Source of the DNA: Armigeres subalbatus
Taxonomy: Eukaryota; Arthropoda; Insecta; Diptera; Culicidae
Direction: 5' to 3'
DNA: 64,000 nucleotides
NCBI RefSeq assembly: GCF_024139115.2
Contig: NC_085139.1
Span: forward strand, 12,991,533 to 13,055,532
Below, one piece after another: positions 21,501-33,700 of this stretch. Made by a program: the position numbers and the translations under genes. The notes beneath the pieces were generated by a model. The model was not told the DNA's origin. It did not search any database and worked only from the letters and a program-made list of their open reading frames with translations. How positions within the stretch are numbered: position 1 is the stretch's first letter; the number at the start of each line of letters is the position of its first letter.

Positions 21501-21622
21501 GAATATTGGTGTTAAAATCACTCTGTACGACTTGATCAAAGTAAAATTACCTTGCGGCCCGCGGGCCGCACTTTTGTTTTGCTTTGATCGATTCGTACGG
21601 AGTGAATTTAACACCAATATCA
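21501..21622. repeat. Inverted repeat with a 16 bp GC-only palindromic centre
   Basis: The arms GAATATTGGTGTTAAAATCA (21501) and, inverted, GATATTGGTGTTAAATTCAC (to 21622) pair for about 45 bases, including TGATCAAAG. The centre GCGGCCCGCGGGCCGC (21554-21569) is a perfect palindrome of G and C in otherwise AT-rich DNA. It is likely another MITE; no clear target duplication was found. Confidence 0.7.
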
Positions 21623-22209
21623 GTTATATTACCCTCAGCAAATAGATATATTTGAAAGCTTTCGACCAAGTGCTAATTTGTATGGTCAAAGCTCATTTTT
21701 CTTGTATGAGAAGCAAATTAAGGAAGAAAACGCCCAATGTTATGAGCACCACTGGTCTAGAGGATCTATTCTAAAAATTTCGCTAGAACCAAACTACTTT
21801 AGTTCTCGATAAAACAGAAGGGGTGATCAAGTCTCCCCACCTTCCCCTACATTACAGGAAAATCTTTTCATAGTGCACATTTTTTATTGTACTCGGGGAA
21901 CCTGTCAAAATTGCATGATCATGATTAATGAAATTCAACACTTCATAGATGCTATGTGGGCCAACAGCAAACATAATTCGATGTGTTTGCTCCAGGTTAT
22001 GAAAAGAGCAAATGTGTATTCGTGTTTTTTTTTTCGTAGAGTTTGTGGTTTTCAGCAAAACTGTTCATAGAAAAAAAAATATCGGAGGTCAAATTAAACT
22101 ATACCCTGAAGACCTAGATATCCAAAACTTTGGGAAGATATCGCTTCTGAAAGCATGCAAATAAATCTGATAATCCTATACCACATTGTTTGATAAATCT
22201 AAACACTTA

Positions 22210-22440
22210 ATCAACCTGTCATAAGACGAGTTTATACAATCCCATTGAATTCCACCACTTAATTGTATCTTGACAGATACGTATTTCGACCTCAAAAGTA
22301 AGGCCGTCTTCAGTGTCTCGTACTTGACTCGACTTAAGTCTTTTTTCTTCTTTTCCTAATCTGTCAACAATTAAGTGGTGGAATTCAATGGGATTGTATA
22401 AACTCGTCTTATGACAGGTGAAAACATTCCACTAAAAAGC
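22210..22440. repeat. Foldback repeat related to 5095-5245
   Basis: The left arm CCTGTCATAAGACGAGTTTA..TCCCATTGAATTCCACCACTTAATTGT is repeated inverted at about 22370-22420. The middle contains the TATTTCGACC..GTCTTCAGTGTCTCG segment shared with 5095-5245. It is probably a MITE with 60 bp ends. Confidence 0.75.
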
Positions 22441-22609
22441 TCAAAATAATTTTCTTATCACTTAATCAAGTTAAGTGATCCTGAATGTTAAGCCAGTGAT
22501 CAATTATCAGGATTACGAGATGCTCAAAGTTTTCCAAAACGATCTCGAATTCAGCCCACGGTATCTAACAGACCTAGGCTAATGCAATGTACTCACCTCA
22601 TCATCGGCA

Positions 22610-23278
22610 TTATTATTATTATTATTATTTATTCAGACTAAGGCCGAAGTGGCCTGTGCAGTATATAAGAGTCTTCTCCATTCGGTTCGGTCTATGGCTG
22701 CACGTCGCCAACCACGCAGTCTACGGAGGATCCGCAAGTCATCTTCCACCTGATCGATCCACCTTGCCCGCTGCGCACCTCGCCTTCTTGTGCCCGTCGG
22801 ATCGTTGTCGAGAACCATTTTCACCGGATTACTGTCCGACATTCTGGCTACGTGCCCGGCCCACCGCAGTCGTTCGATTTTCGCGGTGTGAACGATGGAT
22901 GGTTCTCCCAGCAGCTCAAGCAACTCGTGGTTCATTCGCCTCCTCCACGTACCGTCCGCCATCTGCACCCCACCATAGATGGTACGCAGCACTTTCCTTT
23001 CGAAAACTCCAAGTGCGCGTTGGTCTTCCACGAGCATCGTCCAGGTCTCGTGTCCGTAGAGGACTACCGGTCTAATGAGCGTTTTGTAGATTGTCAGTTT
23101 AGTACGGCGGGGAGCTCTATTCGATCAGAGCGTCTTGCGGAGTCCAAAGTACGTACGATTACTATGCGTCTCCGGATTTCTCTGCTGGTATCATTTTCGG
23201 CAGTCACCAGTGAGCCCAAGTACACAAATTCTTCTACCACCTCGATTTCGTCACCACCGATGCAAACTCGCGGTGGAT
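22610..23278 (-). pseudogene. RTE-clade copy 3, C-terminal fragment
   Basis: The minus strand carries the RT C-terminus in two frames: 23345-23094 (VEEFVYLGSLVTAENDTSREIRR region) and 23037-22633 (QRALGVFERKVLR..RWAGHVARM..RRGAQRARWIDQ). A small deletion and frameshift near 23150 separate them. The catalytic RT core is absent. A (TAA)n tail lies at 22610-22629, the 3' microsatellite tail expected of RTE elements. The copy is 5'-truncated. Confidence 0.8.
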
Positions 23279-25735
23279 ATCGGCAGTTACAAACGCTAAA
23301 ATCGAGCAATACAGATACGCGTGCCACAAGTGATATCTTGACCAACTAATGATTACTTGAATTAGTCCGTAAATCAGTGTACGACGAAAATTCCACGAGG
23401 GTTACATTTGTTTGTCTGCAGTTTAATCTTATCAACCATCAGCGGTAGCATGTTCACGCACTTCACGTCCTTCCATCTGGGCATGTAAATAATCCAGAAT
23501 GAGCATAACTTCATACAGGATTTGAAACTTGGTCTCATGGTGAACATTCAATCTCTTACACCTCTCTCTGAATATCTCGTCTTATCGCAAAGGGTACCTT
23601 ACTTGTATATACAGTGTTGATATATGTCCTTTCTTATTAATTGAATCGTTTAATTTCTTTTCTTATCAACTGATTGAGGAACGTACAGTCACACTTAATA
23701 TTTCTACTGAACGTCACGTCAGATCTCTCTTTCTCAAACAACTTAATTAGGATCCCTTTTTATTTCAGAAAATTCTTCCCAGACGTCCAACAGTGTGGTA
23801 TACAAGTTCCTACTGGATGTCGAATTTGGTTTTTCTTTTTCTCTCACACAAACTTTCCAATTGTTACCGAATGGTAACATTTACTCAATGCACGACTAGT
23901 GTGTGAATGTAGGGAAACTATTGTAAATTTAGCAACCGTCATTTCAAACCGGCGTGCGATACATCAACGGTGTATCTCTGCACTGTGGGTGGCAGCTGGA
24001 TTTAACTACCAAAAGTAAGCTACCACGGCGATGCGGAAATGTTCGCCGTTAACCCACACTGGGTAATCCTGGCTACAGGAGATTTTGAGAAAGCCAAAAG
24101 AAGGGAAAAACAACGATAATTCGGTAGAAGACACACAACCAATTTGGAAGTGATTAACCCGAAAGTTTTGCTACAAAAAAGTTTGCAAGTTCAATCAGTT
24201 GTTACCAACCACAGGCTTTATTTGGTACAAACGTCGCGCTTAGAAACCAAGAATTGGAAGTCATCGCGAGTGAGTGGAATTTTGCAACCACAATAACGTA
24301 CCTAATCTCCAACTTGGAAAGCTCCGGCATCTACGCACCTTTCCCAGACGAACGAACGTTCGGCGTCCTTGTGCTAGCCTGCGGGCTGCTGCCGGCTCAG
24401 TTTCCAGCCGATGAAAGTAAGTGCAAATATCTACGCGCCCAACCTCCCTTGGGCACCGGCACGTTTTTACCCGCAACCCAACTCTTCGTCGTGCGCCACC
24501 GTTGTCGGCGTTCTGTTATCAGATCCAATTTCCCGCAGGTGAAATTTTGTTCAAGCATCTCCGAATCCAACCTACTACCTAGAGTGCACCGGAATCTACT
24601 CGCTCCTGCCCGACGCTCGAGCGACGTCGTTACCGGTTCCCGTTTTCCCGCCTTATCAAACTTTCAATTGGTGATTCCCGCCAACTGAGATAATCCGACC
24701 GCAAATCTTATCATCGTCATCCTGCTACCTCGTGTGAACTACTAGCTCCATCACCCGTTCCGAACCCACGGTCCTGCCATACTCGTCAAGAAAAACCAAG
24801 AACGTCTTCGAACGCCCTGGGACCCTGAAGAAAAGAGGCCTTCTGCGCCCACCCCGGAAGCTGCCGTTGGTCAGACCACCAGCTTGGGGTCTAGGCTAGT
24901 CCCCTTCCGGGACAGCAAGAACTACCGGGCCATAACGTTTCACAATGAACCCGTCTCATTGCAAGAATACTCACAGGCATTCCACACTGTGTTGTGAATG
25001 TTTCTACCAAACATCCCGTTTGGTTTTTTTTCTCTTCACAATGAGCATCCCACACTGTGCTCCTACTAAACATCCTGTTTGTCGATCTTCACTTTACAAT
25101 GAGCGTCCCATTTTAATGCAGTCATACTCACAGGCGTCCCGTACTGTGTCCCTACTAAACATCCCGTTTGGTTTCAATCTTCTCTTTACAATGAGCGTCC
25201 CGCCTCAATGCAGACATACTCACATGCGTCCCGCACTGTGTCTCTCCAGAAAAAACTCACATTTCGAAAAATACGAAAATACTTTTCTTTTCGAATGTTG
25301 CACCCATCAATTTTTAACTTACCAATCTGCAGCCTATATTGTTTTTCATTGGCATTTTCCTTTTTTAAACGAATTGACAATGAATCTTGGCCAGGATCGC
25401 CAAAAGTGTAATCCGTCGATGCCAGCAGGATCCGGAATCTTCTGGAGCCGTCACTGTATACGTCCGTCGCGTGCCACCGTCAGTTTTAGGAAGAGGGAGA
25501 GTCATGGCTTGCTATGCGCTGATCGACAACCGTCGATGAATCGTGCATAATGCAATCATTGAACAGGTAAATGAATCCATGTTAATTCATCTGCTTACAT
25601 ACTACATACATACATACTTACATAAAACGGGATTTAGTTAACTCCTTGATAAAGGTACAATATATGTAACCGGTAAGCGTACCATTGGTACTTCGCGTAC
25701 CTGAAGGAATAAAATAGACCCCATCTCGCGGTCCT
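23279..25735. other. Unassigned DNA with a short tandem repeat
   Basis: A 144-codon frame at 24254-24688 has no recognisable domain. From 24940 to 25250 a unit containing CAATGAGCGTCCC, CATACTCACAGGCGTCCC and ACTGTG..CTACTAAACATCCCGTTTG repeats three to four times at 80-130 base spacing (separate entry). The block may be part of an LTR element, but no terminal repeats or pol domain were seen. Confidence 0.45.
24940..25250. repeat. Tandem repeat, three to four imperfect copies
   Basis: The words ACAATGARC, CATACTCACAGGC, CACTGTG and AAACATCCCGTTTGG recur in the same order near 24945, 25040, 25097 and 25190. Unit length varies because parts are missing in some copies. Confidence 0.75.
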
Positions 25736-26094
25736 TAGCCTCTTACCCAGCAACTCCTATCCCTACCTCCCCGCGGTGATGGCCGGGATACGAGCAACCT
25801 TAGGGAAGATCGGGTAACCAACCCCGGTGGGAACTATGGTCGTATGCTGACAGGGAAGGGGGGGTTTGCTCCTCTCCGGAGGTGCAAATCTTATTGAGCG
25901 TCTGTTCTCCATGTCAGGATCGGCTGATCATCGTCCGAGTGCCAGCGAGGGACTCTAAGTGAAACTGTGCACCATGGTCCACCGGAAATAAGGAGGAATG
26001 GTCCTCCGGAAATTTAGGGGGTTTGGTGTCAGGCCCTGCAAGCCAGCCTTTAAAAAATCATAAGCAACGAACAATCAACAAGAGAGTACGGACC

Positions 26095-27494
26095 GGAACC
26101 ATCGGCGAAGACCACTGCGACGAAAAGGGACTAGCGATTGGAAACTCGGTTCGTGGAACTGCAAATCTCTCAACTTCATCGGGAGCACACGCATACTCGC
26201 CGATGTGCTCAAGGACCGTGGATTCGGCATCGTAGCGCTGCAGGAGGTTTGTTGGAAGGGATCAATGGTGCGAACGTTTAGAGGTAATCATACCATCTAC
26301 CAGAGCTGCGGCAACACACACGAGCTGAGAACAGCTTTCATAGTGATGGGCTATATGCAAAGGCGCGTGATCGGGTGGTGGCCGATCAATGAAAGAATGT
26401 GCAAGCTGAGGATCAAAGGCCGGTTATTCAACTTCAGCATAATCAACGTCCATAGCCCACACTCCGGAAGCAATGATGATGATAAGGACGCATTCTACGC
26501 GCAGATGGAACGTGAGTATGACAGCTGCCCAAGCCTTCTTCTTCTTCTTCTTATTGGCATTACATCCCAACACTGGGACAGAGCCGCCTCGCAGCTTAGT
26601 GTTCATTAAGCACTTCCACAGTTATTAACTGCGAGGTTTCTAAGCCAAGTTACCATTTTTGCATTCGTATATCATGAGGCTAACACGATGATACTTTTAT
26701 GCCCAGGGAAGTCGAGACAATTTCCAATCCGAAAATTGCCTAGACCGGCACCGGGAATCGAACCCAGCCACCCTCAGCATGGTCTTGCTTTGTAGCCGTG
26801 CGTCTTACCGCATGGCTAAGGAGGGCCCCAAGCCACGACGTCAAAATCATCATAGGAGATTTGAACGCTCAGGTTGACCAAGAGGAGGAGTTTAGACCGA
26901 CTATTGGGATGTTCAGCGCACACCGGCTGACGAACGAAAACGGCCTACGACTAATTGACTTCGCCGCCTCCAAGAATATGGCCATTCGCAGAACCTACTT
27001 CCAACACAGCCTTCCGTATCGGTACACCTGGAGATCACCTCTGCAGACAGAATCACAAATCGACCACGTTCTGATTGATGGACGGCACTTCTCCGACATT
27101 ATCGACGCCAGGACATATCGTGGCGCTAACATCGACTCTGACCACTATTTGGTGATGGTGAAACTGCGTCCAAAACTATCCGTCATCAACAATGTTCGGT
27201 ACCGACGACCGCCGCGATACGATCTAGAGCGACTGAAGCAACCTGATGTCACCACTGGATACGCGCAGTATCTCGAGGCAGCGTTGCCGGAAGAGGGTGA
27301 GCTCGATGGGGCCCCTCTTGAGGACTGCTGGAATACAGTCAAAGCAGCCGTTAACGACGCAGCGGAAAACAACGTCGGGTATATAGGACGAAGTCGACGG
27401 AACGATTGGTTCGACGAGAGTGCAGACAGATTCTGGAGAAGAAGGACGCAGCGCGGGCGGTCGCGCTGCAGCAAGGTACCCGGCAGAACGTGAA
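26095..27494 (+). pseudogene. RTE apurinic-type endonuclease domain, split by a SINE
   Basis: The frame reads WKLGSWNCKSLN near 26139 and IVALQEVCWKG (metal-binding glutamate) near 26230. It breaks at 26535 and resumes after the SINE with VKIIIGDLNAQVDQ, TWRSPLQTESQIDHVLID and the catalytic SDH box (DSDHYLVMVK). This is an exonuclease-endonuclease-phosphatase fold that nicks target DNA for target-primed reverse transcription. The linker after it ends at a deletion near 27494, where sequence jumps to the middle of the RT domain. Host annotation pipelines often name this family craniofacial development protein 2-like. Confidence 0.8.
26536..26826 (-). repeat. Full-length tRNA-related SINE with 8 bp target duplication
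   Basis: Read on the minus strand it has the head TTAGCCATGCGGTAAGACG (A box), a B box GGGTTCGATTCCCGG, then TAGGCAATTTTCGGATTGG, a body with CACTAAGCTGCGAGGCGGC and a (GAA)n tail. CCCAAGCC stands on both sides (26528-26535 and 26827-26834), and removal of the SINE rejoins the endonuclease frame. Related fragments occur at 1112, 4322, 8446 and 48531. Confidence 0.9.
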
Positions 27495-28780
27495 GCGATC
27501 ACCATCCTTAATGCCGCCTACAAAGTGATATCCCAGATCATCTTCCGTCGTCTGTCACCATTAGTGAACGAGTTCGTGGGAAGTTATCAAGCCGGCTTCG
27601 TTGACGGCTGCTCGACAACGGACCAGATCTTTACTGTACGGGAAATCCTTCAAAAATGCCGTGAATACCAGGTCCCAACGCACCATCTGTTCGTTGATTT
27701 CAAGGTGGCATACGACAGTATAGACCGCGTAGAGCTATGGAAAATTATGGACGAGAACAGCTTCCCTGGGAGCTTACCAGACTGATCAAAGCAACGGTGG
27801 ATGGTGTGCAAAACTGTGTGAAGATTTCGGGCGAACACTCCAGTTCGTTCGAATCGCGCCGGGGACTAAGACAAGGTGATGGACTTTCGTGCCTGTTGTT
27901 CAACATTGCGCTAGAAGGTGTCATGCGGAGAGCCGGGTGTAACAGCCGGGGTACGATTTTCAACAGATCCAGTCAATTTATTTGCTTCGCGGATGACATG
28001 GACATTGTCGGCCGAACATTCGCAAAGGTGGCAGAACTGTACACCCGCCTGAAGCGTGAAGCAACAAAAGTTGGACTGGTAGTGAATGCGTCGAAAACAA
28101 AGTACATGCTTGTGGGCGGAACCAAGCGCGACAGGGCCCGCCTGGGAAGCAGTGTTACGATAGACGGGGATACCTTCGAGGTGGTCAAGGAATTCGTCTA
28201 CCTCGGATTCTTGCTAACGGCTGATAACAATGTTAGTCGTGAAATACGAAGGCGCATCATCTGTGGAAGTCGGGCCTACTACGGGCTCCAGAAGAAACTG
28301 CGGTCAAAAAAGATTCGCCACCGCACCAAATGTGTCATGTACAAGACGTCAATAAGACCGGTAGTCCTCTACGGACATGAAACATGGACAATGCTCAAGG
28401 AGGACTTGCAAGCACTCGGAGTATTCGAGAGACGGGTGCTTAGGATCATCTTTGGCGGTGTGCAAGAAGACGGTGTGTGGCGGCGAAGAATGAACCACGA
28501 GCTTGCCCAACTCTACGGCGAACCCAGTATCCAGAAGGTAGCTAAAGCCGGAAGGGTACGATGGGCAGGACATGTTGCAAGAATGCCGGACAGCAACCTT
28601 TCAAAGATGGTGTTCGCTTCCGATCCGGCAGGTACGATACGGCGTGGAGCGCAGCGAGCGAGATCGGCAGACCAGGTGCAAAACGACTTGGCGAGCGTGG
28701 GGCGTATTCGAGGATGGAGAGATGCGGCCTCGAACCGTGTATTGTGGCGTCAAATTGTTGATTCAGTGTTATCTGTTTAG
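27495..28780 (+). pseudogene. RTE reverse transcriptase, one-base frameshift
   Basis: The RT frame starts after a deletion at AITILNAAYKVISQIIFRR, passes GSYQAGFVDGCSTTDQ and VDFKVAYDSID, and is broken by loss of one base near 27770. It continues in the next frame through RRGLRQGDGLSCLLFN, the polymerase box FADDMDI (near 27986-28006), YGHETWTM and RWAGHVARM to the stop at 28780. Apart from the frameshift the catalytic residues look intact, so this copy is younger than the minus-strand ones. Confidence 0.85.
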
Positions 28781-28942
28781 ATGTAAACTAAATAAATTAA
28801 ATGAAATGGGAGAACCAGTTTAGGCTTATTTTTAAGGACTTTGCAGACTTTAAGAGTGGTTTGGAGTTATTATCAAGACTCTGCAATATTCTTTCAAAGT
28901 TTTTGTTACGAAGATACTGCAGGCGATCTTGAATACAATTGT

Positions 28943-29271
28943 TTAGGACGTGCATTTGATGTTTTTTGTTGGGGTCACCACTCCGTTGAAACTGTCGTCG
29001 GCAGAGCGATTCCGCACTTGGATGAAGTATTTGGTGTTTGGATCGATATGCAAGTACTCACCCTTTATTGGCAATCGTCTAATGTGGGTCTCGTCCGCAG
29101 TTGACCCAGTTGACATTGTGATAATCCTTTCGAAGACGGGCTGGAGTTGATGGTTACCGAATTTATCGAGCACACGACTGGGCTGTGGTCAGAGCTGAGG
29201 TCGATCACTGCTGACGGCTTGGAGATACTAAAGTTGGCCAGGAAAAAGTCCAGTGTACAAGTAACGATCAA
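28943..29271 (-). pseudogene. Endonuclease fragment of a Jockey-like element (weak)
   Basis: The minus frame from 29271 contains LDFFLANFSI..IDLSSDHSPVVCSI, which resembles the end of a Jockey-type endonuclease (the SDH box before a hydrophobic strand). A second frame from 29173 to 28943 is not recognised. The identification rests on about 30 residues. Confidence 0.4.
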
Positions 29272-29291
29272 AATGGCTCACGCGCAGGTTT

Positions 29292-29411
29292 CTTGTATTC
29301 GATAAAGTGATCCCATTAGCCCCGCCTTATCGTTAATCGTAATAATACACTCATATTTACATTTATGACATATCACAAAGGGGCGGGGCTAACGGGCTTA
29401 CTTATTGAATA
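29292..29411. repeat. Short foldback repeat
   Basis: The arm TTGTATTCGATAAAGTGATC..TAGCCCCGCC (29293-29327) is repeated inverted at 29375-29411, with about 50 unpaired bases between. It is probably a small MITE; the flanking duplication is unclear. Confidence 0.65.
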
Positions 29412-29419
29412 CAAGAAAG

Positions 29420-30560
29420 CTGCTTTCCGGCTCGCGCAAGTCAGCTACCTTGGTCCCACCGGAAGTCAAGCCAAGCAAAGCAACATCCAGCCCGTCCACC
29501 AGCGAATGGCCGCCGCGCCCTACTCCTGGATTCCGCCAGCAGCAAGATAAGCACCCTCTACCCCCGGAGCAGGTGGCTCCGATATTCAGCCAACTTGCGG
29601 CTCGGCTTCGAAGCTGCAAATTCCGATTCGACCAGATTTTAAATTTCGTAATTGAAAATGGCTTCTTGGTTTGTTCTGTTAAATTGGAATGCTTGCTCGC
29701 TCAAGGGCAAAATCGTCGAGCTCAGCGATTTCCTTCAGGAGAAGAAGATTGACGTGGCTTTTATCACTGAAACCCACCTGAAGCCGGAGGTAAGCGCAAA
29801 AATTCCGGGTTTTGGGCTGGCGAGGATCGATCGAACAAGCTCCAGAGGGGGAGGAGTGGCAATCGCCTTGCGGTGGAACATCGAGTGCCGCCTGCTGCCG
29901 GATTTCAAGCTCAAAATCATCGAAGCCATTGGAGTGGAAGTTACCACATCCGTCGGAGTCGTCACGTTCATCGTGGCTTACTGTCCCATACAAGCCATAG
30001 TTGACGACGGCACGTCGGCTGAACTAAGGAGGGATATAGTGAAGCTCACTCGGCGGCAGGGGCAGTTCATCATCGCTGGAGATCTGAACGCAAAGCATCA
30101 ATCGTGGGGAACACCGTCTCAAACCGGAACGGAGTCGTATGGTTAAACGACGAGTTGGAGTGGAGGGCCACTACACCATCCTGAGCCCTGACAGTCCTAC
30201 CCGGTTGACACGGTCCGGGAAACATGCAACACTCGACATCTTCATCACGAACATGAACGGTCACGTCTCCCAGCCGGTCGTCTTCCAGGAACTCAACTCG
30301 GACCACTACCCAGTGGTGGCGGAAGTTGGAACTTCGGTGAATCGGCACAAGCTAACCCGGCGAAAATACCACCAAGTCGATTGGGTCGGTTTCAACGGTG
30401 CGTGAACGAGAACATCTATTACCAGCGGCATCCGGTGTCTTCCATAGACGTCGACAAGCAGCTGCACGCCATCCAGCAGGTGCTCTCCCTTGCCCGCGAG
30501 CAGAATGTACCAAAGGCCCAGCAGGTAAACAACACCGTGACCCTGATTGTGCTACCGAAG
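29420..30560 (+). pseudogene. Jockey-clade ORF1 end and endonuclease, copy 1
   Basis: The frame at 29420-29650 gives the end of a gag-like ORF1 (PTPGFRQQ..FSQLAARLRSCKFRFDQ). ORF2 begins at MASWFVLLNWNACSLKGK near 29657: the asparagine-rich start of an endonuclease, then FITETHLKPE, AGDLNAKHQSWG near 30090 and, after a frameshift around 30120, HYTILSPDSPTRL and SDHYPVVAEVG. The order and motifs match the second copy at 40600-42830, so both belong to one Jockey-type family. The frame is cut by a palindromic MITE at 30561; no RT domain follows. Confidence 0.75.
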
Positions 30561-30758
30561 CAAGGAGCTAGACTTTACTAAGGTGGCGCAGATCAGGGCT
30601 GCGTGCCACTAGTTATCTCTTTCACTCTCCCGCTGTTCTTATGCAACGCAAATAGTGACGTCACTATTTGCGTTGCATAAGATCAGTGGGAGAGTAAAAG
30701 AGAGAACTAGTGGCACGCAGCATTGATCTGCGCCACCTTAGTAAAATCTAGCTCCTTG
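30561..30758. mobile_element. 198 bp near-perfect palindrome with 9 bp target duplication
   Basis: The ends CAAGGAGCTAGACTTTACTA and, inverted, CAAGGAGCTAGATTTTACTA pair, and pairing continues nearly to the centre at ATAGTGACGTCACTAT (30652-30667). CTACCGAAG stands on both sides (30552-30560 and 30759-30767). A 9 bp duplication would fit Mutator-like elements; an 8 bp reading would fit hAT. It lies in the Jockey endonuclease downstream region. Confidence 0.85.
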
Positions 30759-30767
30759 CTACCGAAG

Positions 30768-33700
30768 TGCAACTTTCTGTCGTCGCCGAACGATTAAGTT
30801 TTGCCCTTTGAAGAAAATTCATCTTGGATTAACCATATTTTGTATAAAACGTATAAAATGGTGACCCGGACAAAAAATCGATTTAATTTCCAATGATTAA
30901 CAGAAACAAAATCAAAGAATCTTGCCACTTTCCGTCGACGATCCAAATCTATGTAGGTAGATGCCGTAGGCTTTTAAAATCTATTTAGACGCCATCTTAG
31001 TGGAAAATTTCATTTAGCCGCTTTAGTGTATAAAATGACGCATTATTAAGGATCTTTTCAGAACCATCATTGTCGTTTCAACTGATGAATTCGAAAACTT
31101 AAGCCTAATAGTCTGTTTGTCTGATGAAGATTTTTCCCAACGGTCAATACCTCTTCTTGGATAAATACTTCCAGTCCTGAAAAAGACTATGTGTAATGAA
31201 TTCTTGTAGCTCCTCTCTTTTTCGCCACCGGCGCCATAGAAAACGATACACGTACGCTCCCATTGCGGGCGGAAGCCGAACCTTGCGAATAAATATATTT
31301 GCGTTTGGTTTCGCGCCACTTCAAGTCCTGCTTATTCTTCCATTGTTTCGGATAGTTTTGAGGATGGTGTCTTGTAGGATTCTAATGTCCTCCACTGAAA
31401 GCCAGACTTGGCTTCAGCGGCGATGCAGCCGATGAGTCGTGTTAATCCCTTTTCCACGGTTGGAGACTCAAAGTCCATCGAATTGGGAGCTACTATTCGG
31501 CTTCTTGATTCGGTTGACTTCCGAGCAGTTGTTAATAAAGAGACACAAATTATGGATACAAATACATTTTTCGTATAGCTACGTGGTCCTACGTCACCTT
31601 TGCGTACAACACGATTGGGCTGCACCTTTGAGTTTTTATATTGAGTTTTTGACCCGCGCAACCCCTATACCATTTCAAACGGTAAATCAAAAATTATGAG
31701 GAAAAGGATAAGAAATTAACTTTTTTCAAAAGTTCAAACAAACTAGTATCGACCAGTCAACATAAATTCAAACAAAAACTTCTACTATTTAACTAAAATT
31801 ATTCCCATAAAACCGTTCATCGACTAACTTCCCTGCCTTCCGATAATATCTCACTTCAACCGGGTCAGATCTGCAGCTGATCGCAGCCTGCTTTGCCATT
31901 TATGGCTCACAACATCGAATCCGCGTTTACCATACAAAAACAATTATGTAAGCAATCTCGGAGCCTGCTTAGATAATCTAGATCTTCTATCACATCGCAG
32001 GCAAAACAAAAACTCCCCAGCTCTTAGCTGTAGTCAACAAGCTGCAAACATCTCAATTTCGTCGTGTCCCTCGCGACCGATCAGGATCGGCACCGGCATG
32101 CGATCCGCGGGATCCCCTCGAAAATAATAGGCTAATTAAGTCCCATTATTCCAATAAACTTTCCTATTCGTCCGGGAATAATAAAAAGACCCACACTTTC
32201 CGCCGCTGTGTGGGGACTTGGCAGCACATTGCAACTGATCGACTTCCGATAAGGCGTCGCGAGAGCCGTACTGCCGGCATATACAGCAGCGCGGCTGTCG
32301 CCGTCGTCGTCATCAGGCGATATCACAATTAAAACATAAAATTGTGTATTTTTTTCCTGCAATGGCCACTACTGTGTTGCGGCTAACGTTTCCCATTGGT
32401 TCCATTCCTAGGTATGGCCAGCCAGCGGCAATATGCTACACATTCCGCGCGGGTCCCGATCGCACGCCGCACGACAACAGCGGTGTGCAATAATAAAAAG
32501 TGTCACGAACTCGCGCTGCATCGATCCCTAAGCAGGCGGATGCTTCGCGGCGAGAGTTTAGTTTTTCAGCCTACTTAGGTACTATCGGAGCGCCCGTCGC
32601 GTCACACAGTGGAGAGTTTTCGATACACATCGGATCAAATTATGGCGACATTCCGTTTAATATGCATATTCCTAATGATAACTAGGCATAAGCACGCCTA
32701 TTTCGCTAGTCATATGGCGTTATCCTGCTTTCTACGTTGAAACGTTTCGTTTACTATAGTTCACTTTGTAGCCTAAATAAAAGCATACGTACTACAATAA
32801 AAGTCACAAATTCATCTAATTATTTGTAACAGAATATTGATTTTTTTTTTAATATTTAAAGCAATCTTCTAAACATGTGATCACATTCCACTAAACACGC
32901 TGGTCTCGTTTTGCTATCTGTCACTGTGCACCGTCGTCGCCTGCTGCGAACTAGATCGGTTCGCGGTCGACTCCTCCGCCTCATCAGTTATGACCGATCT
33001 TAATTAACTCATTAAATGGGTTCCCGCGTTGCTGGTTGGTGCGATTGCCAAATCAGGAGGCGGGACGATTTTCCCGAACCTTTCTCGGGTCGCGTCCATT
33101 TTTGGGACAATTATCACCTGCTGGCAATCGGAACGGGACCAACCGGCGAAAGCGTGAACGACATATCAATTAACAAACTGTTGCACGCTTTGTGCCGTTG
33201 ATAGCGTGACACGTCGCCGTCAACATCGGAGGAAACTTGATACCACCATAATTGTCCGCCGGCTTACCGAGAGGAATGCGAATTTTGGATCGATCGAACG
33301 CTCAATTATGCCAAAGCATCGCCGTCACTTACGTGAACTACTTCGGCCGTCTAGCGAGAGAAGCTCAGCTCCCGCGAGAATTCAATAAACCTCGTATTAA
33401 TTCTGCAGATTAAGATTAATAAAATGACAAACTGTTCAAGACTTCATTAAATTATCTTGCGAAGGTCTCACAGCTCACAGGACTGACTCATGCGCGCCAA
33501 AAAGCGTGATCTCCGGGTCTATAAACGAGTGAATGGGCCTGAGAGTTCTCCCTGGAGCGCAAAAGCACACCCCGCTACGGCAGACATCGAGCCTTGAACA
33601 GCACAGCGGCGAGGTGTGCATTTACATGGAAACCGATAAGAGCTCGCGCGATCGCTTGCAAATTTTTCAATCTTTAAGTACACACTTAACTGTAGTCAAC

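Larger units (their letters stand above)
25740..28806 (+). mobile_element. RTE-clade retrotransposon copy 4, most complete
   Basis: This plus-strand element has a G-rich 5' leader (about 25740-26090), an endonuclease domain split by a SINE, an internal deletion near 27494, a reverse transcriptase to the stop at 28780 and an AT-rich 3' tail (TAAACTAAATAAATTAAATG). The parts follow the usual RTE order. A SINE insertion, a deletion and a single-base frameshift make it non-functional. Target duplications were not found. Confidence 0.8.

Noticed and set aside
24254..24688. 144-codon frame as a gene
   Set aside because: No domain, no signal peptide, no splice evidence; lies in repeat-like DNA.
31023..31661. 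Minus-strand frames as remnants of an LTR element or virus
   Set aside because: No pol, gag or viral motif could be recognised. No endogenous viral sequence was identified anywhere in the window.
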